Shown here in pieces: positions 8,638 to 16,785 of a stretch of DNA of 64,000 nucleotides. Position 1 is the stretch's first letter. Every line of letters starts with the position of its first letter. The DNA lies in contig JAQTTG010000007.1 in the NCBI GenBank assembly GCA_028710885.1, positions 57,509 through 121,508 of the forward strand. The letters run 5' to 3'. Source of the stretch: Sulfuricurvum sp. Its GTDB lineage: Bacteria > Campylobacterota > Campylobacteria > Campylobacterales > Sulfurimonadaceae. The notes under the pieces were generated by a model. The model searched no databases. It was not told the DNA's origin and saw only the letters and a list, made by a program, of their open reading frames with translations. A program made the translations under genes and the position numbers.

Positions 8638-10011
8638 TTACGAGTGCTCCAAAAGCCATCGTAGAGCCTCTTCGCGAGTTGAAAAAACTTGATCTAATTG
8701 AGCGCTGTATGCTTCATCTAAAAGTACTTTGAATCTAGGTGAAGGCTCCTGTCCTAAAGCAATTAAATCTCGCCCCATTAATAGCGGATCAGGAGGATTA
8801 TGTAGAACTCCTAGCGCATCAGCACGGCTAAAGAGCCATTTTCCGGCTTCAAATTCTTCGTGGTTTTCGTTAATAAATATACGTCCATAGAAATCTGCTT
8901 TTGCTATTAGGAGGAGATCGGAGATAATAACATGTGTGCTGAGGCGGAGTATATCGCTCTCTTTTGCATGATTTCGATAAAACTTTCTGGGCCATCCGTG
9001 GTAGTGTATTAGTGGTAAAACCGATTCAATCAGGGCTTTATCTTCGGTTATGCGAAAAAGCCAATTACGAGCGATTTCGACTCCGGCTTCTGCATGTTTC
9101 GGCGCATTGTATAAATTGTTTTCCATTACAGTGGTGAAGGGCTTTCCAATATCATGCAATAGAGCCGCTAGCATTAAAATGGTATCGTGCTTTGGCTCGC
9201 CGCTGCGGAGGGATGCCATCGTATCAACGCACATCAGGGTATGGTTCCAAACGGATCCTTCAGGATGAGAGAGAGGATCTTGAGGGGTTTTTGAGAGTTG
9301 ATCGAGAGGAGAGAAAAAACGGAGTATTCCCATTTGTTCAAGCAATTTTAATCCAATAGAGGGTTTTTCGCTTTGAAGGAGAAGTTTTTTAATTTCTTCA
9401 AAAATACGCTCTTTCGGTAGCTCATCCAAGGCACCTTGTTGAACCATTTTTTGACAGAGTGCGAGTAAGCATTCATCACAGGTAAGATCAAAACGGGCAG
9501 CAAATTGTACGGCGCGTAATACCCTGAGCGGGTCATCGACGAAGGTTTCCGGATCAACACATCTGAGTATTTTTTGTTGCAAGTCATGGACACCGTTATA
9601 GGGGTCCAAAAAGGTATTGGTGATTGGGTCAAAACCAATCGCATTAATCGTAAAATCGCGTCGATGTGCGGCTGTAGCAAAGTCAAGTTCACTAAACCAA
9701 GTGATTTCAAATCCTTTGTGCCCAAGATCATGTTTGGATTCACAGCGAGGTGGTGAAAAGTCGATGGAATATCCCGCATAAGAGAGTTTAAAGACTCCAA
9801 AGCTTTTTCCTACGGAATTTACTTTTCCAAACGGTTTTAGTGCAGTTTCCAGTGCATCTAGGGATGTGACACCATAAAGTTCAATATCCAAATCAAGGGT
9901 CTGATGACCGGTAAAGGAATCACGTACAAATCCTCCTACCAAAATGGGTTTTATCTTCAAGCGAGAGAGATGGTTGATAAGTTTTAGTAGCGGTGGAGGA
10001 AGGGGAATCAT
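8638..10011 (-). CDS. cca: CCA-adding enzyme / poly(A)-polymerase-family tRNA nucleotidyltransferase with HD domain
   Basis: A 457-residue class II nucleotidyltransferase. The N-terminal head has LVGGFVRDSFTGHQTLDLDIELYG with the catalytic DxD, followed by HRRDFTINAIGFDP and the neck motif DPLRVLRAVQFAARF. A C-terminal HD phosphohydrolase domain carries LLAALLHDIGKP. The enzyme adds or repairs the 3' CCA of tRNAs; the HD domain resembles that of the E. coli-type multifunctional enzyme. Its start overlaps phoR by 4 nt, so this housekeeping gene is coupled to the Pho two-component genes. A pure poly(A) polymerase cannot be excluded from sequence alone; both tRNA genes in the window already encode CCA. 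Confidence 0.85.
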   Translation of the reverse strand: MIPLPPPLLKLINHLSRLKIKPILVGGFVRDSFTGHQTLDLDIELYGVTSLDALETALKPFGKVNSVGKSFGVFKLSYAGYSIDFSPPRCESKHDLGHKGFEITWFSELDFATAAHRRDFTINAIGFDPITNTFLDPYNGVHDLQQKILRCVDPETFVDDPLRVLRAVQFAARFDLTCDECLLALCQKMVQQGALDELPKERIFEEIKKLLLQSEKPSIGLKLLEQMGILRFFSPLDQLSKTPQDPLSHPEGSVWNHTLMCVDTMASLRSGEPKHDTILMLAALLHDIGKPFTTVMENNLYNAPKHAEAGVEIARNWLFRITEDKALIESVLPLIHYHGWPRKFYRNHAKESDILRLSTHVIISDLLLIAKADFYGRIFINENHEEFEAGKWLFSRADALGVLHNPPDPLLMGRDLIALGQEPSPRFKVLLDEAYSAQLDQVFSTREEALRWLLEHS

Positions 10012-11420
10012 TTTTTGGATTTAGTATTTTTTTGGATCAAATTTTCAAGTGAAAAACCAAAAGTAGAACCGACACCTAATGTACTATGGATTTCAAGTGT
10101 TGAATCATGAAGTTTCAGAACATAACTGACGATAGAGAGTCCCAGCCCCATGGAGTTGTCCCAACGGTTTTTTTGAACACGATAAAATTTGGAGGTGATT
10201 TTATCCAGTTCTGAAGGGGCTATACCGATCCCTTTGTCAGTGACGCTAAATGTAAGGTCTGTTAGGGTAAGTGTGACATCCTCTTCGGAATATTTGAGGG
10301 CATTGTCGAGAAGATTGGTGATGATAAGCTCCATCATGGTTTTGTCTGCATAGACCATTCTGGAGACACCGTTATAACGAATGTGGCGTGTGGAATATTT
10401 TATTTGCAGAATGGATATTGATTCGTTGCATATATCGGCTAAATCAAACAGGGTCGGTTTTATAGAGAGATCATTGTTTTCTAATTTGACAGAAAGGGCA
10501 AGCCGATCGAGCATAAGGGTGACTCTGTGGGTATTGGAAAGGATTTTATCCAAAAATCTTTCCCTGATTTTAGGATCGAGGTTGAGATCATCATGCAGTG
10601 TTTCAGCATATCCCATAATGGCGGCAATAGGATTTTTAAATTCATGGCTGATGGCGGAGAGGATATCGTTTTGCTGTTTATTGATGAGACGAAGTTTTGC
10701 GGTGTGTTTGCGTTTTTGTTTGTCACGATTTTGGAGTTTTTTAACTAAATTTTTGAGAAGAATAGAGATTTGTAAAAATTCGCGAAAATATTCAGGTTTT
10801 AGGATGGCGCGGTAGTTTTTGGCTGAAATCTGGTCTAGGTACTGAGTGATTTGGAGGATATCATGACGCGCTTTTTTAGAGATTTTAAATGCGATCATGA
10901 GTGCAATTACGACTAAAACACCAAATGCGAGAAAAAGTTTGATCCATAAGGCATAAAAGTGGTCCATTACCCCTTTTAAACTCATGGAAAGACGAAAATA
11001 GAGTATTCCATGAGGGGTCGATACTTTTTTTGCCACATACACAAAGTCTGTTTTGAGAGTTTTGGAGTAGCGAATTGTGATACCGTAGCGTTCCCGCATG
11101 GATTGCATGATTTCGACTCGATTGGAGTGGTTTTCCATCTTGGTTTTGTCAGTATTGCTCTCGGCAATGACTACTCCATTTTCTGCAACAATGGTGACGC
11201 GCAGATGAGCTTTTGTAGCTATAGAATGCGCCAGTGTATCGAGATCCGTAGAGGTTACGATTTGTGGCTCCAGAAGCTCAACACTTTGGATAAGCCGCTC
11301 TTTTCCCTCTTCGATAATCATCGTTTTGAGGCTCATAAAGCTGATAAAGGATGCAATTAACAGGGCAACAATAAAAAGCCCTAAAACATTGAGGAAAAAA
11401 AGCTGATGGATTCTTAGCAC
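10008..11420 (-). CDS. phoR: Phosphate-regulon sensor histidine kinase, PhoR-like
   Basis: A 470-residue membrane kinase: TM1 (~8-30), a periplasmic segment of about 125 residues, TM2 (~156-180), a cytoplasmic linker rich in basic coiled coil, HisKA with His259 in AISHEFKNPIAAIMGY, then HATPase with ITNLLDNALKYS, VTDKGIGIAP and SMGLGLSIVSYV. Unlike E. coli PhoR it has a sizeable periplasmic domain. It lies directly after the phoB-like regulator (7-nt overlap) and before cca (4-nt overlap), within a block headed by phoU. The PhoR assignment rests on this context and not on a diagnostic motif. Confidence 0.87.
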   Translation of the reverse strand: MLRIHQLFFLNVLGLFIVALLIASFISFMSLKTMIIEEGKERLIQSVELLEPQIVTSTDLDTLAHSIATKAHLRVTIVAENGVVIAESNTDKTKMENHSNRVEIMQSMRERYGITIRYSKTLKTDFVYVAKKVSTPHGILYFRLSMSLKGVMDHFYALWIKLFLAFGVLVVIALMIAFKISKKARHDILQITQYLDQISAKNYRAILKPEYFREFLQISILLKNLVKKLQNRDKQKRKHTAKLRLINKQQNDILSAISHEFKNPIAAIMGYAETLHDDLNLDPKIRERFLDKILSNTHRVTLMLDRLALSVKLENNDLSIKPTLFDLADICNESISILQIKYSTRHIRYNGVSRMVYADKTMMELIITNLLDNALKYSEEDVTLTLTDLTFSVTDKGIGIAPSELDKITSKFYRVQKNRWDNSMGLGLSIVSYVLKLHDSTLEIHSTLGVGSTFGFSLENLIQKNTKSKK

Positions 11421-12088
11421 AGTGTGTATCCGACTCCCCGTACGGTTTTGATGTAGTCTTTGGTTTTATCGGGGTCAATTTTTTCTTTGAGACGGTTTAT
11501 TGCGACGTTGACGGTACGATCTTGATAAACTTCATCACTGCCCCATACGTGTTCGAGAAGATAATCACGGTCTAGCACGATGTTTTGATTGGCAATCAGG
11601 GCATGAAGCAGATCAAACTCGAGTTTTGTCAACTCTATTGGATTGTTTTCTATAAAAAGGGTACGAGAAGCAAGATTTAGAGAGATGTCTCGATAGATCA
11701 GTGCGCCGCTGAGAGAGGTTTTTTTAGTGCGGCGTAATATTGCTTTGACGCGTAAAACCAGCTCTTTCATGCTGAATGGTTTGGTGATGTAATCATCCCC
11801 TCCACGCTCAAACCCTTGTTCGATCTCTTCATCTTTGTGTTTGGCGCTTACAAAAATAACAGGAGTATGAATTCCCCGTTTGCGAAGCGATTCGACAAAC
11901 TCGCTTCCCTCGGCTCCGGGGAGATTGCGATCCATTAAAATCAAATCAACCGGTTCTTCTTCGAGGGCATCAATAACATGTTTCGTATTGAGAAAACCGA
12001 TCGTTTCAAATCCCTCTTTGGAGAGGTGATATTCCATGAGTTCTAAAATATCTTTTTCATCTTCTACGATTAGTATCAATGCATCCAC
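11414..12088 (-). CDS. phoB: Phosphate-regulon response regulator, PhoB-like (OmpR family)
   Basis: An OmpR/PhoB-family regulator of ~224 residues. The receiver has ILIVEDEKD, acceptor Asp in LILMDRNLPG, VIFVSAKH and the conserved Lys in DYITKPFSMKEL. A C-terminal winged helix ends RTVNVAINRLKEKID...IKTVRGVGYTL. The ORF track starts at an ATG at 12094, but AAGGAG directly abuts that ATG; the GTG at 12088 sits 6 nt after AAGGAG and is the better start. It would bind the Pho-box-like repeats seen near phoU, pstS, pstC and the porin gene (inference). It overlaps phoR by 7 nt and follows phoU by ~28 nt. Confidence 0.9.
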   Translation of the reverse strand: MDALILIVEDEKDILELMEYHLSKEGFETIGFLNTKHVIDALEEEPVDLILMDRNLPGAEGSEFVESLRKRGIHTPVIFVSAKHKDEEIEQGFERGGDDYITKPFSMKELVLRVKAILRRTKKTSLSGALIYRDISLNLASRTLFIENNPIELTKLEFDLLHALIANQNIVLDRDYLLEHVWGSDEVYQDRTVNVAINRLKEKIDPDKTKDYIKTVRGVGYTLC

Positions 12089-12116
12089 GATCATCTCCTT
12101 ATGCTAGAGGTTTTTA

Positions 12117-12788
12117 TTAATTGTAAATTTTTAATTCTCCGCCTTTTTGCGCATAAAGAATCAAAGCTGCGATGTTAACGGAGCGGTCACCGGTACGTTC
12201 TAGCTTGCGTAATGTCCCTAATACCTTTACGTATTCGACAGAGAGTTCACCGGATGTGATGATCAATGTGAGTAATTCTTTCTCCATAATAGAGAACAAA
12301 TCATCATTTTTGGACTCTTCTACCATCACTTTTCGATAAAGTTCTTCAGCATCACACATCTCTTTTGCATCCAAACATTCATGGATATATTGTAGCGCAT
12401 GAAGTGTCGTTTTGTGCAATTGAATAATCACATTTGTGAGTACACTCAAATCACAGTCACCATTGCAATGTTCTTCGAGACGTTTTGCATATTTACGCAT
12501 GCCGTTTCCGATCTGATCGAGTTCATTGGTCATTTTTAGGTAAGAAACAAGAAGACGAAGCTCATCTGCTTCCGGACCGAAAAGAGCAAACGTTTTAATG
12601 ATTTCATTATCGATTTTATTCGCGTCGGTTTGAAGCGTTTTGAGATGATTCCGTGCACTTTCGTACAAAGAATCTTGACTTTTTTCAAACGCATTGAGCG
12701 TGTCTTCACTAGCGAGAATGATATGGTGTAATAAAGTGGAAATCATTTCTCGAATTTCGTTCAATTTGTTTTCGTAGCGTGGTAGCAT
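12117..12788 (-). CDS. phoU: PhoU family phosphate-signalling protein
   Basis: A 223-residue all-helical PhoU-family protein, matching the usual length of ~220-240. It contains the repeated helical bundle with ALFGPEADELRLLVSYLKMTNELDQIGNGM and the second-half signature LRKLERTGDRSVNIAALILY. PhoU links the Pst transporter to PhoR and shuts signalling down when phosphate is plentiful. It heads the minus-strand phoU-phoB-phoR-cca block and is divergent from pstS. Its promoter region carries its own Pho-box-like repeat, so the repressive adaptor is itself likely phosphate-regulated. Confidence 0.93.
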   Translation of the reverse strand: MLPRYENKLNEIREMISTLLHHIILASEDTLNAFEKSQDSLYESARNHLKTLQTDANKIDNEIIKTFALFGPEADELRLLVSYLKMTNELDQIGNGMRKYAKRLEEHCNGDCDLSVLTNVIIQLHKTTLHALQYIHECLDAKEMCDAEELYRKVMVEESKNDDLFSIMEKELLTLIITSGELSVEYVKVLGTLRKLERTGDRSVNIAALILYAQKGGELKIYN

Positions 12789-12817
12789 GAATGGCCTTTA
12801 GTAAATGTCAGTGCGCG

Positions 12818-12851
12818 ATTATAACAACCTTTTATAACAGAGTGATTACAA
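12818..12851 (-). promoter_or_regulatory. phoU promoter: Pho-box-like repeat plus -10
   Basis: Minus strand reads TTGTAAT-CACT-CTGTTAT (12834-12851), exactly 10 nt before a perfect TATAAT (12818-12823). The spacing is identical to that at pstS and the porin gene. The -35 region is replaced by the repeat, as expected for a PhoB-activated promoter. Confidence 0.72.
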
Positions 12852-12865
12852 AGAAGTCGTGTTGA

Positions 12866-12899
12866 TTGTAATCATTTCGTTACCGGATAATTCTACAAT
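12866..12899 (+). promoter_or_regulatory. pstS promoter: Pho-box-like repeat plus -10
   Basis: TTGTAAT-CATT-TCGTTAC (12866-12883) is followed after exactly 10 nt by TACAAT (12894-12899). The predicted transcript starts ~25 nt before the pstS ATG. It lies back to back with the phoU promoter, so one ~80-bp region drives both genes. Confidence 0.72.
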
Positions 12900-12930
12900 G
12901 TCGCCATCAAAAATTCCAAAGGATTTCAGT

Positions 12931-13926
12931 ATGCTAAGCAAAGTAACTAAAGGTTTTGTAATCGCAGCAGTTGCGGCAACATCAATTATGGCGGCCGATA
13001 AAATCAGTGGAGCCGGAGCAACATTTCCAGCACCGTGTTATTATGATTGGGCTTACAATTACCAAAAAGCGACACATACTCGTGTTAACTATCAAGCAAT
13101 CGGTTCAGGCGGTGGGATCAAACAAATTTCTGAGCGTATCGTAGATTTCGGTGGAACAGATGCCCCATTGTCACCAAAAGAACTTGATGCGGCTAAATTG
13201 TATCAATTCCCTGCAGTTATCGGTTCTATTGTTGTTGCGTATAACATCCCGGGAGTTGCCGACGGTCAACTTAAACTTAAAAACAGTGTTGTTGCAGATA
13301 TCTTTGCAGGTAAAGTTACAATGTGGAATGATCCTGAAATCGCATCAGATAACGCGGGTATTAAACTTCCGGCAGAAAAAATCGTTGTTGCTCACCGTTC
13401 TGATGGGTCAGGAACAACTTTTAACTTTACTGCGTATTTGAGTGAAGCATCTAAAATGTGGAAAAGTAAATTTGGAACCGGTAAAGCAATCGGCTGGGAG
13501 ACTGGTGTCGGTGGAAAAGGTAATGAAGGGGTAACTAACCTTATTATGCAAACCCCTTATGCTATCGGTTATATCGAAGAAGCATACAAAGAGAAAAATC
13601 ACCTTGCGGCTGCAACGCTTCAAACGCCACAAGGTAAATGGGTAAAAGCAGACATGGAAGGGTTCCAAGCAGCGGTTAAACTCGCAAAATGGACTAAAAA
13701 AGACCATTTCTACAGCTCTTTGGTTATGCAAGACAATGCTTATCCTATCGTAGCAGCGACCTTTATACTTATGCCGCGTGAAAAAGCGGATGTTAATAAA
13801 GAAGTAATCAAATTCTTTGACTATGCATTCCGTAACGGTGATGCTGCGGCTAAAAAATTAGGTTATATTCCATTGCCGGTTGAAACGAGTAATCTAGTTC
13901 GTGAATACTGGGCGGAAAGTAAATAA
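12931..13926 (+). CDS. pstS: Periplasmic phosphate-binding protein PstS
   Basis: About 331 residues with a signal peptide (MLSKVTKGFVIAAVAATSIMA), then ISGAGATFPAPCYYDW, YQAIGSGGGIKQI, VDFGGTDAPLS and VAHRSDGSGTTFNF, all diagnostic PstS phosphate-binding loops. It delivers phosphate to PstCA in the inner membrane. The track start (GTG 12859) lies in the promoter; the ATG at 12931 directly precedes the signal peptide and follows AAAGGA. Unusually for a pst locus it is not upstream of pstC but divergent from phoU, 4.3 kb away from its permease genes. A strong hairpin follows the gene. Confidence 0.96.
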   Translation: MLSKVTKGFVIAAVAATSIMAADKISGAGATFPAPCYYDWAYNYQKATHTRVNYQAIGSGGGIKQISERIVDFGGTDAPLSPKELDAAKLYQFPAVIGSIVVAYNIPGVADGQLKLKNSVVADIFAGKVTMWNDPEIASDNAGIKLPAEKIVVAHRSDGSGTTFNFTAYLSEASKMWKSKFGTGKAIGWETGVGGKGNEGVTNLIMQTPYAIGYIEEAYKEKNHLAAATLQTPQGKWVKADMEGFQAAVKLAKWTKKDHFYSSLVMQDNAYPIVAATFILMPREKADVNKEVIKFFDYAFRNGDAAAKKLGYIPLPVETSNLVREYWAESK

Positions 13927-13957
13927 TTTTTCCTCCTCCTCTCGCCCTTTTGGGTGG

Positions 13958-13993
13958 GTACCTGTAAAAATATTACGGTGTTTTTACAGGTGC
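13958..13993 (+). other. Strong inverted repeat downstream of pstS
   Basis: ACCTGTAAAAA (13960-13970) and TTTTTACAGGT (13981-13991) form an 11-bp stem extendable by two or three pairs, with a 10-nt loop TATTACGGTG. No T-run follows the stem; the T5 is inside it. It could stabilise the 3' end of the pstS transcript, limit read-through into the porin gene, or act as an atypical terminator. Confidence 0.6.
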
Positions 13994-14116
13994 CCCTGTG
14001 GCACATTGATTCTCTCTCCTTCTTCAATTCCTTAAGTTTATCAAGCCTGTTTGTTGCACCGCTTTCAGGCTTGAATTTCTGATTAAAAATTACCTATTTA
14101 ATATTCATTTTCCTTA

Positions 14117-14166
14117 TTGTAATCATTTTGTAATGTAACAATCATGTAATCAAATTTTCCTACAAT
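14117..14166 (+). promoter_or_regulatory. Porin promoter with two Pho-box-like repeats
   Basis: TTGTAAT-CATT-TTGTAAT (14117-14134) is a perfect 11-bp-period direct repeat. A second copy, ATGTAAC-AATC-ATGTAAT (14133-14150), ends exactly 10 nt before TACAAT (14161-14166). The porin ATG is 30 nt further on. Confidence 0.72.
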
Positions 14167-14195
14167 GACATTACTAAAAAACAGGAGTGATTCTT

Positions 14196-15560
14196 ATGAA
14201 AAAAGTTGCATTATCTGCCCTTGCTGCGGCGATGATTAGTGGTGTTGCATCAGCCGATGCACTAACCCTTTACAGTGATCCGAAAACAGGACAAGTGTAC
14301 ACAACTCCGGCTGAGGGTCGTGTAGAGATGGGTGACTTCATTGATGCAAAAAGTGTAGATATGGCTCAACGTGAGAGTGAATCAGCATTTTCTGAATACA
14401 AAGATGGAATGAAAAAATACGTAAACGTAAAATCGCATGCTAAAACTCTTGAATTCAGTGGTCAACATTTCTTTGGTTTAACAAGCAACAGTTATGGTGC
14501 TAAAAATGCACAAGGTGCAGATCAATCAACCGGTTTTGAGCTTCGCCGTAACTATTTGCAAGTTAAAGGTTACTTCAATGATAAAGACTATTTCCGCGTA
14601 ACTATGGACTCAACAAAAGAGTTAGAATCAGCACAACAAACAGTAAGTGATGGCCCGGCTAACACTATTATTAAATATGCTTATTTATATCTTGATAAAG
14701 TTCTCCCATATACAGGAGTAGAGATCGGTATTGCTCACCGTCCATGGATCGATTACGAAGAGCATAACTCATGGTACTATCGTTCAATCAACAAAGTTAT
14801 TTTGGAAGATAAATTTACGAGTACAAACGGCGTAGATGCTCTCAACTCAGCTGACCTTGGGGTGAACTTTCAGACTAAAACACCGTATTTCTCTAGCGAA
14901 CTCGGTCTTTTTAATGGTGAGGGTTACCACTCTACTACAAACCAAAAAAATAACAGCGGTTTGTCTGCTGAATGGCGTTTGACTGCTCACGTGATGGGTA
15001 ACGGTGAACATGTAGGTAAATACAAACTCGATAAAGATACGTATGCAAACATCTCTTTTGCTGGTATCTCTACAAAAAAACGTGGTATGAGCGCTACTGC
15101 ACTTGTAAATGATCCAACTCTTTATGACCGTAATGGCTATTGGTTCCATGCTGTTTACAATCAGCCTGAATTCTTGATTGCTGCGCAATTTAACCACATT
15201 CAAGATAAAACATTGGACTCTTCTCTCAATAATAGTAATAACAAAACGATCAAAGGATGGTCGATCAATGGTGAGTTCCGTCCAATGCAAGATTGGACCG
15301 TATTGGCACGTTTCGACAGTGCTAAAACAGAGTATGTGAACAATACAACCAGCAACACGAACAATGTAGGTGATGCGACACAAATGATTTACGGTATCGC
15401 ATACGATTACAATAAAAACGTGAAATTCATTGCTTCAGGTAAAACAGTTAATTCTAAAGATACGACACCGGTTGCAGCAACTGCTTTTGAAGGTGCAACA
15501 ACTGTTGGTAGTCAAGGCGATAAACAAAGCTGGATGCTTACGACAGAAGTTAATTGGTAA
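14196..15560 (+). CDS. Outer-membrane porin, probably phosphate-starvation-induced (OprO/OprP-type)
   Basis: A 454-residue outer-membrane porin. It has a clear signal peptide (MKKVALSALAAAMISGVASA), a long N-terminal segment before the barrel, repeated amphipathic strands such as FELRRNYLQVKGYFNDKDYFRVTMD, and a C-terminal LTTEVNW ending in tryptophan. The overall organisation resembles the phosphate-selective porin O/P family. Start at 14196 because AGGAG lies 8 nt upstream; the track's upstream codons are not supported. Two Pho-box-like repeats in front indicate that it is part of the phosphate regulon, so anion or phosphate uptake across the outer membrane is the likely role. Selectivity residues were not identified. 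Confidence 0.82.
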   Translation: MKKVALSALAAAMISGVASADALTLYSDPKTGQVYTTPAEGRVEMGDFIDAKSVDMAQRESESAFSEYKDGMKKYVNVKSHAKTLEFSGQHFFGLTSNSYGAKNAQGADQSTGFELRRNYLQVKGYFNDKDYFRVTMDSTKELESAQQTVSDGPANTIIKYAYLYLDKVLPYTGVEIGIAHRPWIDYEEHNSWYYRSINKVILEDKFTSTNGVDALNSADLGVNFQTKTPYFSSELGLFNGEGYHSTTNQKNNSGLSAEWRLTAHVMGNGEHVGKYKLDKDTYANISFAGISTKKRGMSATALVNDPTLYDRNGYWFHAVYNQPEFLIAAQFNHIQDKTLDSSLNNSNNKTIKGWSINGEFRPMQDWTVLARFDSAKTEYVNNTTSNTNNVGDATQMIYGIAYDYNKNVKFIASGKTVNSKDTTPVAATAFEGATTVGSQGDKQSWMLTTEVNW

Positions 15561-15583
15561 TCTGCCAACGTTCTCACTTCTCT

Positions 15584-15601
15584 TTCCCGCATTTGCGGGA
15601 A
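15584..15601 (+). repeat. REP-like palindrome, copy 1, also a terminator candidate for the porin gene
   Basis: TTCCCGC-ATTT-GCGGGAA is followed by TTCTCCTCTTTT. The stem matches the arms of two other palindromes in the window (36063 and 55882). The trailing T-rich run makes this copy a reasonable rho-independent terminator for the porin gene. Confidence 0.6.
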
Positions 15602-15675
15602 TTCTCCTCTTTTAGCCCTTTATTCTCCGGTTATGTTACAATATCTTCATAGTTGATTTTAAAAAGATAGAGTAG

Positions 15676-16083
15676 ATGGATACAACAACCCTTATTTTAA
15701 CGATGATTGCCCTTTTGTTTTTGCTGGTCGCTCTGGTCTCAGTGTATGTGTGGATAGGACGAAGTGCAAAGGCATCTCCCGATGCTGTAGAAGTTATCGA
15801 AACGTTCGATACACTCTCTTTTGTGATTAAAAATGCGGGTTCTAGCAGTGCTCAGTTACGCCATGCTTCTACACGAATTGTTGAGAATTTTGGAAGAATC
15901 GATTCACGTAATGTGAATGCTTATCGGGAATTGGTACAAAAACTCTGTACTCATCGTCATGTTGATTCTAAAATCATTTTAAATTTTGAAAAAGGGCTTC
16001 GTCAAATAAATCCTAATTTTGCTCATGAAATCGAAGAAGCTTTAGCTCTCGGTCTTGCCGCGAGAGATAAAATGGGGACGTGA
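15676..16083 (+). CDS. Small membrane-anchored protein of unknown function
   Basis: A 135-residue protein with one N-terminal membrane helix (TLILTMIALLFLLVALVSVYVWIG) and an all-helical cytoplasmic part (FDTLSFVIKNAGSSSAQLRHASTRIVENFG). I do not recognise the family. Composition and codon use look like the neighbours. It is convergent with the tonB gene; the two stop codons are directly adjacent. The topology resembles small scaffolds or assembly factors, but no function can be assigned. Confidence 0.75.
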   Translation: MDTTTLILTMIALLFLLVALVSVYVWIGRSAKASPDAVEVIETFDTLSFVIKNAGSSSAQLRHASTRIVENFGRIDSRNVNAYRELVQKLCTHRHVDSKIILNFEKGLRQINPNFAHEIEEALALGLAARDKMGT

Positions 16084-16782
16084 TCAGCGTAGTTTATATC
16101 CAATCGGTACGGTAATACGGACATTTTTTGAGGGTTTTGGAAACGCAGCAGCAGTTGTTTCTATGAGATTCCGCGCTGCATCATCGAGCATATCAAAATC
16201 AGAGCTTTTAGTGATCGTAATAGCACTTACTTCACCGTTTGGACTGAGGGTAAAGGTTACAGTTACTTCCCCTTGCTGATTGAGTTTTTTTGCATTTTTC
16301 GGGTAGCTCAAATGTTCTAAAAGCAATGAACGGATGCGTCCTAAGTTTTCATTTTCGTAGGCCGCTTGAACATTTACCGGCGGTGGCGGAGGGGGAGGCG
16401 TAGCCTCGACCTCTTTTACAGGTACTTTTGTCACTACCGGAACTGGTGCTTGCGTCGTTGTTGTCGGGATTGGCGGGGTAATGATAGGCTTTGTGGGTAC
16501 AGGTGTAATCGGTTTCGCCAATGGCTGTGGCGGCAATATTGCGGGTTTGGGTAACGGCGTTGGGATTGGCAGTGGCTTGGGTGTCTCTATCGGTTTTGGC
16601 TGAGTCACTGCAGTGCGTGTTAGGGGAGCTTCCGGCGGCGGAGTAAAAAGATTTAGCCGAATTTTAATCTCTTCGGGTTTAGGCTTGTGGGTGATGTTTA
16701 ATATCCCAAAGACTGCTGCGATGAGGGTAGCATGAAGTCCCAAAGAGAATAGTAATGGCTGGTTATTGCGCACGTTATGCAA
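16084..16782 (-). CDS. tonB: Energy transducer TonB
   Basis: A 232-residue protein. One N-terminal membrane anchor (LLFSLGLHATLIAAVFGIL) is followed by a long Pro-rich periplasmic spacer (~45-135, with runs such as PKPLPIPTPLPKPAILPP) and a C-terminal TonB fold: LLLEHLSYPKNAKKLNQQG, VTVTFTLSPNGEV and VRITVPIGYKL. It transmits proton-motive force from ExbBD to outer-membrane receptors such as the one at 202-2148. ExbBD are not in the window. Only non-ATG starts are available (TTG at 16782 or GTG 9 nt later), 3 nt after the stop of the upstream SurA-like gene, so translation is probably coupled. Confidence 0.9.
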   Translation of the reverse strand: MHNVRNNQPLLFSLGLHATLIAAVFGILNITHKPKPEEIKIRLNLFTPPPEAPLTRTAVTQPKPIETPKPLPIPTPLPKPAILPPQPLAKPITPVPTKPIITPPIPTTTTQAPVPVVTKVPVKEVEATPPPPPPPVNVQAAYENENLGRIRSLLLEHLSYPKNAKKLNQQGEVTVTFTLSPNGEVSAITITKSSDFDMLDDAARNLIETTAAAFPKPSKNVRITVPIGYKLR

Positions 16783-16785
16783 AAG

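Noticed and set aside
14847-15383. 178-residue minus-strand ORF within the porin
   Set aside because: It overlaps a convincing porin gene completely and shows no domain or start signal.
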